The notes below the pieces were generated by a model that made no database searches, was not told the origin of the DNA, and saw only the letters and a list, made by a program, of their open reading frames with translations. The translations under genes and the position numbers were made by a program. Shown piece after piece: positions 10,810-21,989 of a stretch of DNA of 64,000 nt. How positions within the stretch are numbered: the first letter of the stretch is position 1; the number at the start of each line of letters is the position of its first letter. Origin of the DNA: Diabrotica undecimpunctata (Eukaryota; Arthropoda; Insecta; Coleoptera; Chrysomelidae); the NCBI RefSeq assembly GCF_040954645.1, contig NC_092811.1, positions 117,749,343 through 117,813,342 on the forward strand, in the 5' to 3' direction.

Positions 10810-12450
10810 TACACCTTGCTCCAATGAATTGTTACACCCGAACGTAATTCTTAGGGGTGAACATGTCTCACAGGCTGGGTTTAATTAAATTGCTTTCGTT
10901 ACTATTTGAGATCAGATACATATTTTTTCATATTTTTAATTCAATGTTTTGTTGTACAATATTTTTATTTTTGTATTATAGTATTGCAAAAATAATCGGA
11001 AAATGTCTGAGCAAAAACAAAGAAAAATAGAGCGCAGCAAGGATCCAAATAAGTGGATGGAATGGTATAATCTCAGTAGCGATAAAAATGATAATGATTT
11101 ACCAGATCACAATAGCGACCACGATGAGGAAGATTATATTGAAGAAAATATGAGTGAGTGAAATTATGGACAGGAAGTTGACTTTATTTTGTCGCTAAAG
11201 AGAGTATAACAAGATGGAGAAAACATTCGCTAAAACCATCGAATACTAGATTCAGAACATGCAATATCGTTTTGCATCTACCTGGACCAAAAGAAAAGGC
11301 TAATGAAACTAGATATTTTTAAGCTATTTTTTGACGACGAGATAAAGTGAGAGAAAATTTTTCTCGTAAATAGATTCATGACATACGGACACTTTATAAA
11401 AGCTTCTTCTCCTGTACGGAATGGAAGCATGGACGTTAAAGGCCAGTTCCATTAACAAACTTGAAGTATTCGAAATGTGGTGCCTGCGTCGAATGCTCAG
11501 AATATCATGGACGAACAGGGTCAGAAATGAGGAAGTACTCAGAAGAGCGGGCTTACAGAATAGGGAACTTTTTAATTATGTAAAAAGTAAGAAGACTGCA
11601 TACTTGGGGCACATTATACGAGGAGAACGATACACTTTTCAGCAACTGATACTCGAAGGAAAAATAGAGGGTAGGAGAGGTCTCGGACGTAAAAAAATGT
11701 TATGGCTGCGCAATATTCGACAATGGACAGGAATCCACAGCTATGAAATGCTTCGCAATGCTGCTAAAAACAGAATTATTTAATCCAGAATATTTAACAT
11801 CTCACCTGACAAGACGATGTACGGTGGACGCCTACGCAGAAATGCATGGCACCTTAAGAAGAAGAAGATAAAAGCTTTCAATGAATTGCTTCTTCTAATA
11901 GATTTGTTGCGGTGTTCTAGAAAAAATCTGAGTAAATTCGATAATATATTATATAAAATTACTGGCATTTAGAGGCAGGTGTTCATTTCACCTGTACACT
12001 CCTAGTAAAGCTGCTAAGTATGTTTGAAAGTTTTTGTCTTCAGCATTAGTGATTGGCCTTTCCAATTTGTCCTTAAGAATACTTGTGAAAAGTTTCATCG
12101 TTGTATTTATGAGGGAAAAAATGTTACAAATGTTAAAAATGTTAGTAAATCAAAGAAATTGATATATTTTTTTATCATTTCTGAAGAATATCTTGAAAGT
12201 AGTTACAATGTTGTTTTTTGCAGAGGTCGATATCTACACATTAATGCATATCTATTTTTAGAGTGTACTATTCTCACGATCACAGCTATTATGCTCTAGT
12301 TACTCGCTTGCAATTGAAGTCGCTGATCGCCTCACAGATGGTGTCAGATGTGATTTATTCATAGATGATTATGTCTTGAAATCATCTTCGTTGAACGTTG
12401 AGTGACTGTTAGAATTACTATGAGAATGTGGCATTCTACGTTGATGTTCT
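10810..12450 (+). pseudogene. Decayed piggyBac-like transposase pB4, split by a LINE fragment
   Basis: From ATG 11003 the frame reads MSEQKQRKIERSKD and a Ser/Asp/Glu-rich stretch, the acidic N-terminus typical of piggyBac-like proteins, stopping at 11159. Another frame then gives WRKHSLKPSNTR and IVLHLPGPKEKA, a characteristic piggyBac-family box. A LINE 3' end interrupts at 11395-11870. Beyond it the family resumes with KAFNELLLLIDLLRCSRKNL (11869 on), then FRGRCSFHLYTPSKAAKYV (about 11967-12025; the segment that follows the first catalytic Asp), and near 12340-12430 LFIDDYV, possibly the second Asp region. A TTAA at 10806-10809 may mark the left end; I see no right end. The CDS is broken many times. 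Confidence 0.7.
11395..11870 (+). mobile_element. LINE 3'-end insertion, GAA-tailed family (copy 2)
   Basis: An open stretch at 11421-11783 encodes MEAWTLKASSINKLEVFEMW, CLRRMLRISWTNRVRNEEVL, YLGHIIRGERYTF, GRRGLGRKKMLWLRNIRQW and YEMLRNAAKN. This is the C-terminal domain of the same LINE family as at 58476 and 63125. It ends in GAAGAAGAAG at 11859-11868. It lies inside the pB4 gene, so it inserted after pB4 and is 5'-truncated, as is usual for target-primed LINE insertions. Confidence 0.8.
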
Positions 12451-12571
12451 CTAATGACCAATCTAGTTTGATAAAACACTTAATTAATTCACAGCTAGTT
12501 TATCACAAAGTTTAACCAATACATTTGTAAATATGAATTATAATTAGAATATTTAAATATGTTCTTTCTTT

Positions 12572-12620
12572 CTTTCTCTCTCTCATAGATATTCAATTTG
12601 TGTGTGAGAGAGAGAGAAAG
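12572..12620. repeat. CT/GA inverted repeat (hairpin)
   Basis: CTTTCTCTCTCTCA at 12572-12585 faces TGAGAGAGAGAGAAAG at 12605-12620 across about 19 bases. A similar GAGA/TCTC hairpin occurs inside each family X copy, so this may be a relic of that family. Confidence 0.6.
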
Positions 12621-12909
12621 ACACAAAACACAAAAAAATTGTTACAATATAAATTTACATATTTTATACTATAAATAAATAAACCCAGTTTCTCACAGAA
12701 GTCGTGTGTCACATGGACTACAACTTGTATAACGTGAGGGTTTATACGTGACGTGACTTATATGTGAGGGTTTAATTTTTTTTTTAACATATTTTTATCG
12801 CACAAATTACAATTATAAAAACTTTAAAGTAGTAACATGCAAACTGTTGACAAATTACAATTTATTAGGAAAACACAAAATTTAAAAATATAACATTTAT
12901 TTAAAATTT

Positions 12910-14440
12910 CAACTCATTCATACCTGTTCATTAATTCATGCAAATTATATCTATTACCATGGATCCATTGTTTTAATTTTTTTTTTAATTTATTATAGTT
13001 GTGTATTTTTTTGATTGTAGATGGTGACAATTGAAAATTTTTGGTCCCAAAAAATCAATGCAACGTTGGCCAATGATTTTTTCTTTTTTTTTTTGGTACT
13101 AATATCGTTAAATTTCTATCTCTAGTTTAATATGTATGGTGGATGTGGCTACAATTCAGAAATGATTTCTCACTGTGTAAATATAATAACAATTTGTAGG
13201 AGTACAACTGGTTTAAATCCATGAAATGACTGTCTGTAAATAATTGGTCCACTGAAGATCATAGGCTTCTATATATTATTCTAATTATCCAATTTTGTAT
13301 AACGTTTAGATTTTTGAGGTGAGCATTGTAGGCTTCACCCCATCCAATAATCCTATGGGCTTATTGTGATTGTACTAGAGAATAGTATAAAATCTTTAAG
13401 TGATTAACATCCAGGAAGTAGCGAAGATATTTGAATTTTGGGAGTAAACCTCTTATTTTTTGGACTTTATATTTGATACAATGATCCCATTTTAGGTGTG
13501 TGTCTATTACAATACCAAGGTACTTAATGTTTTCTTCTTCTGGAATTATTGTATCATTGTCAATTTCAAGTTGGTTGTAGTTTGGTAACTCAATGGTGTA
13601 TAAAATGGCAAGTATTTAGTTTTTTCAATATTTAATGTTAACTGGTTAAGTTGAAACCATTTTTTTATTTTTACAAAGTCCATGTCGACATTTCCCTTTA
13701 ATTTTTTTAAATTATTATTGCTATAAAAATGGCTGTATCGTCAGCAAAACTTGATCTGGCCTGAGCTCTGTAATGTAAGTAATGAGTTTATATAATTATT
13801 AAATAAAAGCGGTCCCAACACCGCGGTCCTTAAGGAACTCCGTAAGTCACAGTTCTGGTCATGCTGATTTTACCATCTACAGTTACCCTTTGCTGTGTCT
13901 CACTCAAGTAGCTATCTAAAAATTTGAAGGCCACACGTCTGATGCCGTAAATTTTTAGTTTATGTAACAATATTTTGTGGTTTACAGTATCAAATGCTTT
14001 AGAGAGATCTACAAATATATATAAAAAAGCTTTTTTATTATCCAAATAATTGTAAATATTTTTTATCAATTTACCAATTGCATCTTCTGTAGACCTTCCC
14101 TCTCTAAAGCCATATTGACTTTCAGATAATATATTATGTTTCTTTAAAAAATTATTTAGACGAGATTTTATAATTTTTTCGATTACTTTACTGAGATTCG
14201 AAGTCCAGCTTATTGATCTATAGTTTCCAAGTTCACTACGATCTCCACCTTTAAAAAGAGGTTTAATGATACCTGTTTTTAATACATTGGGAAATATACC
14301 TAATCTGAAACAGTTATTGATTTTATGGTTTAGCAATTTGTTCCGCAAATTCATTTAACATTTCTGATCTGAGGGTATATATACCTGGCGATTTTTTATT
14401 TTTTAGTGTATTTATAGTTTTTATAGTTTCATTTTCATTC
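12910..14440 (-). pseudogene. CR1-like reverse transcriptase remnant
   Basis: On the minus strand 14354-13830 is open and encodes FRLGIFPNVLKTGIIKPLFK, the SQYGFREGRSTEDAI box, LYIFVDLSKAFDTVNHKIL (RT box A with its Asp) and VTYGVP, where PQG would follow. After a frameshift, LLFNNYINSLLTL and a degenerate catalytic box continue near 13740-13800. LNIEKTKYLPFYTPL, a core-like IRGLLPKFKYLRYFLDVNHL and the C-terminal tail reach about 12920. Several frames are needed, so it is not functional. Upstream coding continues beyond the RTE insertion. Confidence 0.75.
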
Positions 14441-14453
14441 GTTAGAAATAAAT

Positions 14454-17056
14454 CATCATCATCAGTGGCGTTACAGCTCTTTATGAGCCAAAGCCTTCTT
14501 CAGAACAATCCTCCTTTCGCCCCTGTCTCTGACAAATCGCCCGACTTCAAATCATTTTCTAGGTTGTCTTGGTACCTAAGTCTCGGTCTTCCTCTTCTCC
14601 GTTGTCTAATCGGCCCTCTTCGGTCAAACACTTTTCTGACTATGGCATCTTCCTCTAGTCTGATTACATGACCTATCCATCTGAGGCGTGCTACCTTAAT
14701 GAATTTTACAACGTCAGGTTCTCCAAATCTTCTATATAATTCAAAATTGTAACACCTGCGCCACAAACCTTGTTCTTTTATGCCTCCATATATTCGTCTT
14801 AGTATTTTTCGCTCAAAACGTTTGAGCAATTCTTGGTCATTCTGTGTTAGTGTCCAAGTTTCTGAACCATATGTTAGCACTGGTCTTATTAGTGTTTTGT
14901 ATACAGTTAGTTTAATTTTTCTAGACATTTTTGAGGCCATCTGTCTTCTTAAGCCATAGTAACACTTATTGGCGAGCACTATTCTTCTTTTGATTTCTTC
15001 ACTGACGTTGTTATCTTTGGTTAGCAGCGACCCTAAGTATATGAAGGTGTCAACACCTTCCAGTTCTAGGTCATCAATTATTATTCGTGTAGGTATCGGG
15101 TTGCTTGACCTAGTGCAACACATATATTTGGTCTTTTGAACATTTATATTTAGTCCCATTCTGTGTGAAGATGCTCTTAACGACCGAAATGCTTCAGTCA
15201 GAGATTCTGTGGACCTACCTATGATGTCTATGTCATCTGCGTATCCGACAATTTGTACTGATTTGTTAAAGATAGTACCATTCGTAGTAATCTGCGACTC
15301 TCGAAATATTTTTTCTAATGCCAGGTTAAATAAGAGACACGATAGTCCATCACACTGTCTTAGTCCATTTTTGCTTTGGAAGGGTCTTGAGAGATCGTTT
15401 TGGATTTTTCCATGCTCTCTGCACCTGTGAGTGTAAGTTCAGTTAACCGGACAAGATCAAATGGAATGCGAAATTCTACCATAGCAAGTAGAAGTTTATT
15501 TCTATTAACGGAGTCGTATGCGGCTTTGAAGTCAACAAATATGTGGTGGGTGTCGACGCCGAACTCTAGGGTTTTTTCAAGGATCTGCCTCACCGTAAAT
15601 ATCTGGTCCGTTGTTGATTTATTAGGACGGAAACCGCACTGATATCCTCCCACTATTTGTTCGGCGTAGGGGAGGAGTCTTTTGTACAATACGTTGGACA
15701 ACACTTTATATGCCATATTGAGTAGAGTGATGCCTCTATAATTATCACACACCATCATGTCTCCCTTTTTGTGTATAGGACACAGTACACCTAACTTCCA
15801 GTCTGTGGGTGTTTCTTTCTGTTGCCAGATTGCAGTTATCAGTTTATGCATGTGTTTCATGAGGGGGTCGCCGCCATTTTTGAAAAGTTCGGCAGGGAGA
15901 TTATCCGAACCGGGAGCTTTATTATTTTTCAGTGTTGCGATGGCTTCTCTCATTTCTTCTTCGGTGGGGGGTGGTGGATCTTCATTCATTTGAAACATGG
16001 GATCCTCAATCTCGCCATCTTCGTGGTTGCCGCTAAGCAGTTCTTCAAATTAGTCGGCCCATCTGTTTAGTATCTGTTCTTTGTTACTAATTATAGAACC
16101 GTCCCTATCTTTACAGGCTATTATTTTGGGTTTGAATTCTTTTCTGCAGCTGTTTATCTGTTGGTAGAATTTTCGTGAGTCTTTTCCTACCACCATTCCT
16201 AACGATGCCGCGAGTTCAACCAGCCGTAAACCATTTTGGTTACTGACCGTATGGAGACTATGTTCACCAATAGTGGGTCTGTAGGTTGTCTCTTGTCCAA
16301 CTTTAGCATTAAGATCGCCAATAATAATTTTTATGTCATTGTTCTGGCATTTCCTATAATTGCTTTCCACTTCCTCATAAAATAGATCTTTCTCCTCGTC
16401 TTCTTTATCTTCAGTTGGAGCATGGACGTTAATAATACTGTAGTTAAAGAACCTGCCCCTTATTCGCAATCTACATATTCTTGGGCTTATTGGATCGAAA
16501 GCTATGACTGTTGATTTTACGTGTTTGTTTAGTATAAAGCCTACGCCAAAAGTGTGATTGCTTTCATGTCCGCTGTAGTATAGAGCGTAGTCCTTTTTCT
16601 CCAGGCTGCTGCTACCTGTCCATCTAATTTCTTGGAGTGCTATAATGTCTGCTGAGTATTCATTTAGCGTTTTTAAGAGACATCTTAGCTTCCCTGTGCT
16701 ATAAAGCGTACTAACGTTCCAAGTGAATAATCCAATATCATTAGCCTTATTTCGTTTTGCCCCAAGTCGCCGTTTTGCCGTTAGCCCCAAGTCGTCGACA
16801 AATAGACCGTCCGGCAGATTGTTGTGAATTTTCCGTAACGTAAAATTTTTTTACGGGAGGGGGGTGTTAACCCACTGCCCAACCCCCTTTTCGGAGGACC
16901 ATTTCTCCCGTCCTCGTCAGCCCTGACCCCATCTTCCACTGGGGTTGGTTACCCAGTCTCCAGTAGGGTTGCTCAGGTTTACCGGGGTTTACCCGTGTGA
17001 TTCGGATCACACTTCTCGGAAGTGAGGATAGGAATTGAGTGGGAGAGGCTAGAGGT
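14454..17056 (-). mobile_element. RTE-like LINE with 13-bp target duplication and (ATG)n tail
   Basis: The element is flanked by GTTAGAAATAAAT at 14441-14453 and 17057-17069. Its 3' end, on the minus strand, is a short ATGATGATG tail (CATCATCAT at 14454-14462 on the plus strand), as seen in several RTE lineages. It is about 2.6 kb, shorter than a full RTE element, and the endonuclease carries an internal deletion. It lies inside the CR1-like LINE, so it is the younger of the two. Confidence 0.85.
14500..16790 (-). pseudogene. RTE-like endonuclease/reverse transcriptase (internally deleted, frameshifted)
   Basis: The start region at 16790 reads MGLTAKRRLGAKRNKAND, then FTWNVSTLYSTGKLRCLL, IIALQEIRWTG and IIIGDLNAKVG, all APE endonuclease motifs. 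After AASLGMVVG the usual substrate-recognition and SDH segment is missing and KDSRKFYQQINSC follows in frame, so part of the endonuclease is deleted. A TAA in NRWAD*FEELL (about 16048) and a one-base shift near 15425 break the RT. RT boxes are KNNKAPGSDNLPAELFK, GVLCPIHKKGD, YQCGFRPNKSTTDQI, IFVDFKAAYDSVNR, GLRQCDGLSCLLFN and VGYADDIDII (near 15230). The C-terminal segment is open at 15159-14500, with TYGSETWTLTQND and RLRWIGHVIRLEED. Confidence 0.85.
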
Positions 17057-17900
17057 GTTAGAAATAAATATATGGTATTTTTTACTACTCACTATCTTCA
17101 ATATACTTGAGAGGTGTATCAATTTTCTCAGCATATTTTTTTCTTAAGTTCCCATGATCTGCTCTTAAATTATCATCGGTCTTTATCTGCTCAATTTCTG
17201 TTCCACCACACGTGCAAGTATTTTTATTAATTAAATCATTAAAATACTTCTTTTTTGCTTTTGATAATAATCTGCTGAGATAATTTTTGGATAATTTTTA
17301 ACATCGGGTGTTTCTTAGATTTTTTATACAAATTATTTTTTCCTCAATAGCTTTTAATAATTCTAAATTGATCCAAGGTTTCATATTTTTTGATTTTTTT
17401 TCGAATTTGTACTTCCTTAGTTATTATGTCAATATTTCATTGTAGTGTATTGATAAACTCCTCAGTTGTATAATGTATGTTTGTGGAATTATAAACAGTG
17501 ATCCAATTTTTTGTCTTTTTAATTTAGCTTTAACTGTATGTAATCATATTTTTTAAACATTGTGTTCTTTTGTTTATTTGTGGTACTAACTGAAGAGTTG
17601 AAATTTTGTAATATTAATGCAATAGGACTATGATCAGGTATTTCGTAATTAAAAGTGTAAGGCCTTAGTTTATGTTTACTTTTTTGTGAATTTTCAATAC
17701 AGAAATGATCAAGGCATGTTTTACTTTGACGTCTTGTAATTTGGTTTATATATGATACATATCCATGCATGTTAGGTAAGTTTTTATACTCCGATACATA
17801 GTCATCATCAACTAATAAGTCGATATTAATATCTCCTGCAAAAATATTAATGACCGACCTGTTTGTATAGCGTAAATAATTGTTAAGGCATGAATTAAAT
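17057..17900 (-). pseudogene. CR1-like LINE endonuclease end and linker remnant
   Basis: The minus strand at 17770-17519 encodes SKTCLDHFCIENSQKSKHKL and YEIPDHSPIALIL, the C-terminal part of an APE-type endonuclease (DH...SPI). A charged linker with RKKIKKYETLDQF follows. Stops are frequent. It is the 5' part of the LINE that continues at 14440 on the other side of the RTE insertion. Confidence 0.65.
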
Positions 17901-17950
17901 ACCTTTTTTCCATAGCTATTGTTAAAGTGTTGCTATAACAACTGCTTTGA

Positions 17951-18000
17951 GTAAATAAAGTATCACTTTAACCGCAAGGGTAGATAAAGTGACACTTTAA
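17951..18000 (+). repeat. Short tandem repeat that served as pB2 target
   Basis: GTAGATAAAGTG plus flanks occurs as a unit of about 29 bp. One full copy ends at 18000 (CCGCAAGGGTAGATAAAGTG, then ACACTTTAA), a partial copy precedes it, and a further copy (CAGCAAAAGTAGATAAAGTG) follows the right TTAA at 20580-20606. The piggyBac-like element sits in a TTAA at the junction of two units. Confidence 0.7.
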
Positions 18001-18248
18001 CCCTTTGTGGGCCAGTGGTCCCATAGTGGAACCACAATTTCAAGAATTTTTATCCTACTGTCCCGGTAAGCGCCGGCCGGAACCACAGACAAATTCTTTA
18101 ATCCCCTCTCTTACACTATCGGCCATGCATACGATCAGGTTTTGGAGCGCTTTAGTGTGTTCTATTGTAGTAGGTGATTGATGTGACACGTTTTTCGCTA
18201 TTTTCGCGCCAACTACTAAAATTTCTACTGAACGTAAACAAATTGATA

Positions 18249-20356
18249 ATGGCAGGTAAGAACAGCTAAATTAGGCAATTTTGATGGTTGTTAAAGAGAT
18301 CGTATACAATTTATTCTGATATTTTTGTATATTTTATATTTTCAAGTCATCTAAAAGGTGTGGTTCCGTATGGACCCACAAGTACTTTTTATTATTTTTT
18401 GTTGTTTTTTTTATACGGGGTAATATATTGATACGGGATTTGAAAGACTTTACAGTTCCTGAACATTTTTTTCATTTTTATTACAGAAAGAAAACAATGG
18501 ACAATAAATAATTTAGAAGCTATGGGTAATGATGGTGTATTTGCTTTGATTGAGGAAATACCATCTGACGGAGAGTCAGAAGCGTCAGATATTGATTCTG
18601 ATGTTGAGTATCTTGGAAATAGTGAACCAGATAACGGCATCCCGGGCACTCAACATTCATTGGAAGAAATGAATCAAATGGTTGACGAAGGTGAACATGA
18701 AAAAGAAAATAACGAAAGTGTTTTCAGTGATTCGGATGATTGTACGCCGCTATCTGTTTTTGGGAAAAGGAAAAGAAAGCTTACAAAACAAAAACAAACT
18801 GCAAGGAAAAAAAATAATAATGTACATGCAAAGAAAAATGAGATTGTCAAATGGTCAGAAAATATTCAAACTTATTACAAGACACCTTCATCTTTTGTTG
18901 AAGAAGTGGGTCCTGACATACCGGATTTACTTGAAGATCCGTTGGAGTTGTTCATGTTGTTATTTTCAGAGGAGCTGTTAGATATATTAGTGTTTCAAAC
19001 AAATCTCTATGCAACCCAAATGAATCAGGGAAATGCTAACAAATTTACTCCCACTAATCGCGAAGAAATGAAGTGTTTCCTGGGGATAAACATTCTGATG
19101 GGAATAAAGCATTTACCAAGCTACAAGGATTACTGGTCTTCGAGGACAGATCTACGTGATGGTTTTATTGCATCTTATATGTCTCGCAATCGATTCAGTT
19201 GGTTACTGGGACATATTCATTTAAATGATAACAGTCTTGAACCGAAAAAACGTGAAGTTGGCTACGACAAATTGTATAAAGTGCGACCAATGCTCGATAG
19301 GTTATCTGACAATTTCATTCGATATTATAAGCCAAGTGAATGCCAGTCAGTAGATGAGTCAATGATTAGATTCAAAGGTAGAAGCATTTTACGCCAGTAT
19401 ATGCCCAAGAAGCCTGTAAAACGGGGCTACAAAGTTTGGATTCGTGCTAATGAATCTGGTTTTGTTTCAGAATTTCAAATCTACACTGGTAAAGTTAACA
19501 ACTTACCTGAAAAAGGCTTAGGTGCACGAGTGTAAAAGACCTCACAAGCAGTCTTGCTGGAAAATGCCATAAAATATTTATGGACAATTATTTTACTTCG
19601 TATGATCTTTTGGAACAACTTAGATCCAAGTATATATATGGATGTGGAACAGTAAAAGCTAATACTAAATATTTGTCAGAATGTAATTTTCTAGAGGACA
19701 AAACCATGGAAAGGGGAGACACTCAATGGAAGATAAGTGATGTTGGTGTACTTGCTGTGAAATGGATGGATAACAGAGCAGTTCATTTTATGAGTAATTT
19801 TCATGATCCTACTGATGTTAAACTTATTTCAAGGAAACAAAAGGATGGCTCCAAAGAAAATGTTACTTGCCAAAATTTGGTCAAAGATTACAACGAGCAT
19901 ATGGGTTATGTGGACAAGTCAGATATGCTCAAATCTTGTTACGAAATTAACCGCAAATCCAAGAAATGGTGGCCTAGAATATTCTGGCATTTTGTTGACA
20001 TAACGGTTGTTAATGCCTTCATTATTTTTAAAGAACGATCTGGTGGTGCATCAACACTTTCTCTAAAAGAATTTCGGTTAGCAGTTTCTGCAGGACTTAT
20101 GGGTACTCCTTCGCTTACTCAGAAAGGAAGAAAATCGTCCGGTTCTGAGGTAAATAAATTTAAAATCTGCGTTCCTATTGAAATACGCACCAACAAGTCG
20201 GAGCATATGCCAATACATGGAACCAAAGTAAGATGTGCTCGATGCAGCACAAGAAACCAACCTCATCGAACGAGGTGGCATTGCACTGTATGTAAGGTGG
20301 GACTATGTTTATCTGAAAAAATCAATTGTTTTTTAGAATATCATAAAAAATAAAGT
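18249..20356 (+). pseudogene. piggyBac-like transposase with one frameshift (two exons)
   Basis: Exon 1 is ATG-GCA-G at 18249-18255, the intron runs GTAAG...TTACAG (18256-18486), and exon 2 continues in frame as ERKQWTINNLEAMGNDG. The N-terminus is acidic (EIPSDGESEASDIDSD). The DDE core follows, with the first Asp at 19353 (SVDESMIRFKG). After NNLPEKGLGARV the frame ends in TAA at 19533. A one-base deletion (GTGTA where GTGGTA would be expected) explains this, because the next frame continues VKDLTSSLAGKCHKIFMDNY. That gives the second Asp at 19583 and the third at 19913 (GYVDKSD), then KSKKWWPRIFWHF and a C-terminal Cys-rich finger (CARCS...CTVCKVGLCL). All catalytic residues survive. The stop is near 20354. 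Confidence 0.88.
18358..18380. promoter_or_regulatory. Intron copy of the pB2 subterminal palindrome
   Basis: GTGTGGTTCCGTATGGACCC followed by ACA inside the transposase intron repeats, with mismatches, the GTGGTTCC...GGAACCAC palindromes near both ends of the element. It is a candidate binding site for the transposase. The role is inferred from position only. Confidence 0.5.
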
Positions 20357-20606
20357 GAACTTACCTCCTTTATGAATATTTATTATCATTTTATAAAAAT
20401 TGAGATAGTACTAATCAGTACCAGTGGTTCCACCATGGAACCACCTCCAAACTAAACCACCCCTTATATAAAAAAAATTTAATTGACACTTGACGTTATC
20501 TTTTGTATCACTGTATCCCTAACTTGTAATAACTTTGCAGTTTTTTGTTTAATACTTAATTCAGTCCGCAAAGGGTTAACAGCAAAAGTAGATAAAGTGT
20601 TTTAAC

Positions 20607-21536
20607 TTTTTTTTATTCAATAAAATTTACAAACTCAAACACATTAGGGATTAAAAACAACTGAAATTTTACAATTAACATTATTAGAAATATCTATTTT
20701 TGGAGCATCACAACTTGTACTCGTTTACTTAAACACTTGATTAGAGGTACTGGATTGATTTTCTGGTCCGCCAAGTATACACTTAATATTAATAAACGCA
20801 ACAATATTCTCCGCAAAAAATAAAAAGTAACATTTTTGTGCTAAAAATTACAATTTTCTTTGAAATTCTATTTTTCACCTGAACTTGAAGTCTTGCTATA
20901 GAAAAAAATGTATTGCACACGACGATAAAATCGCATTATCTTCTCGAGCATAATTAGCTCGAAACTAGCTAAATTAGCTAAAAAACGCTCTCGAAGATAA
21001 AGTACAATTTTATCGTCTTGTACAATAAATAACTATTGGGCATGAGCTTGATAATCTGTATGTAGAAACGATTTTAATATTTTCATTTTTTCCGTAGATG
21101 TTCAATTCTATAGCTGTCATTTCAGAGATCTTAATAATGTTGTATTAATAGTTTAGATTGTTTTTTACATATACAATCACACCATCATTTCTGGTGTGAT
21201 TTTCTTAAATTTAGCTCTACTATATATTAGTTCGTATTTCTGTATTTGAAATATATTGCAATTAAGACGCTGTAAAGTTTCCGTTAAATAATAATTTCAA
21301 AATCGGATGTAAATTGATTTAAAAAAAGGATAAATTATTCGTCAAAGTTTTTTTCGAAGACAATGATGCTAGGTAAAAAGTATGTGTTTTACCTCGCCAG
21401 GTATTAATAACTCACAGATAAAGAACCATAGACTCAACTGTATTTATGTTTTCTTCTTTACTGCTGATATCCACACCGGAGTTATGTTAAGTATAATTGA
21501 GTTGAATTACACCACAAAGTGTATCCTTACCCTTTT
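20607..21536. other. AT-rich sequence with one hairpin, no recognised gene
   Basis: Apart from the inverted repeat at 20912-21026 I see no motif. A plus-strand ORF that runs from 21382 into family X copy A is not convincing as a gene. Confidence 0.4.
20912..21026. repeat. Inverted repeat, arms about 38-41 bp
   Basis: The left arm, 20912-20949, contains GACGATAAAATCG and ATCTTCTCGAG. The right arm, 20986-21026, contains the complementary CTCTCGAAGAT and TTTTATCGTC. The loop is about 36 bases and itself has repeated TTAGCT units. It looks like a small MITE or foldback. I see no clear target duplication. Confidence 0.7.
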
Positions 21537-21934
21537 TGAAATTATACTTCTATACGCGCGTTCGACTTTGGAAATTTGTACGGGAGTGAATCGGCAAAAT
21601 CATTACATATGTAAGATATAGGTAAGAGAGAGACAGAAGATATATTTTCTCTCTCTTCCTCTCACGAGAATAAAAATGTTCCTTTTGTAAATATATTTAA
21701 TATTTATTAATATTATTATTATTTTAAATTAATTCGGTAGATATATACATTTGGCCAAAGTCTTTTACAAATAAATATTCTTCCTGAAACTTCTATGATT
21801 CGTAATAACCTTTCCATTTTTGTAATACAATAAATAAATAAACACAAACACAAAATACAACCAAAAAACTAACATCTTAATAATGTTCTTGTCAAATAAT
21901 GACATTGATTCGCCACCTTATTATTTAAGGTTAC

Positions 21935-21989
21935 TGGTCGAATGAGTTGAAGCGCCGTATTTAGAACCAGAAGTCGCGAGTTCAATCCC
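21935..21989 (+). promoter_or_regulatory. Pol III A/B-box-like segment in family X copy A
   Basis: TGGTCGAATGAG (21935-21946) fits the A-box pattern TRGYNNANNNG. GAGTTCAATCCC (21978-21989) is one mismatch from a B box, and copy B reads GAGTTCGATCCC. The spacing of about 31 bases is normal for tRNA-type promoters. Whether Pol III uses it is unknown. Confidence 0.5.

Larger units (their letters stand above)
12900..17935 (-). mobile_element. CR1-like LINE, interrupted at 14454-17056 by an RTE element
   Basis: Two minus-strand blocks belong to one LINE: 17057-17935 (end of the endonuclease and linker) and 12900-14453 (reverse transcriptase and C-terminal tail). GTTAGAAATAAAT occurs at both block edges (14441-14453 and 17057-17069), the target duplication made when the RTE element landed. 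Removing the RTE and one duplicate restores order. The LINE is 5'-truncated near 17935, close to the pB2 insertion site, and degenerate. Its clade (CR1/Daphne-like) is inferred from RT wording and from the C-terminal segment IFWDQKFS...NYNKLKKKLKQW. Confidence 0.75.
18001..20575 (+). mobile_element. piggyBac-like DNA transposon pB2
   Basis: TTAA occurs at 17997-18000 and 20576-20579, the canonical piggyBac target duplication. The ends CCCTTTGTGGGCC (18001 on) and, reversed, CCCTTTGCGGACT match in 10 of 13 positions. Palindromes of the form GTGGTYCC...GGAACCAC lie just inside both ends (18015-18035 and 20424-20444), with a looser copy in the intron (18358-18380). The length is 2575 bp. It holds one transposase gene broken by a single frameshift, so the insertion is fairly young but probably no longer autonomous. 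Confidence 0.9.
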
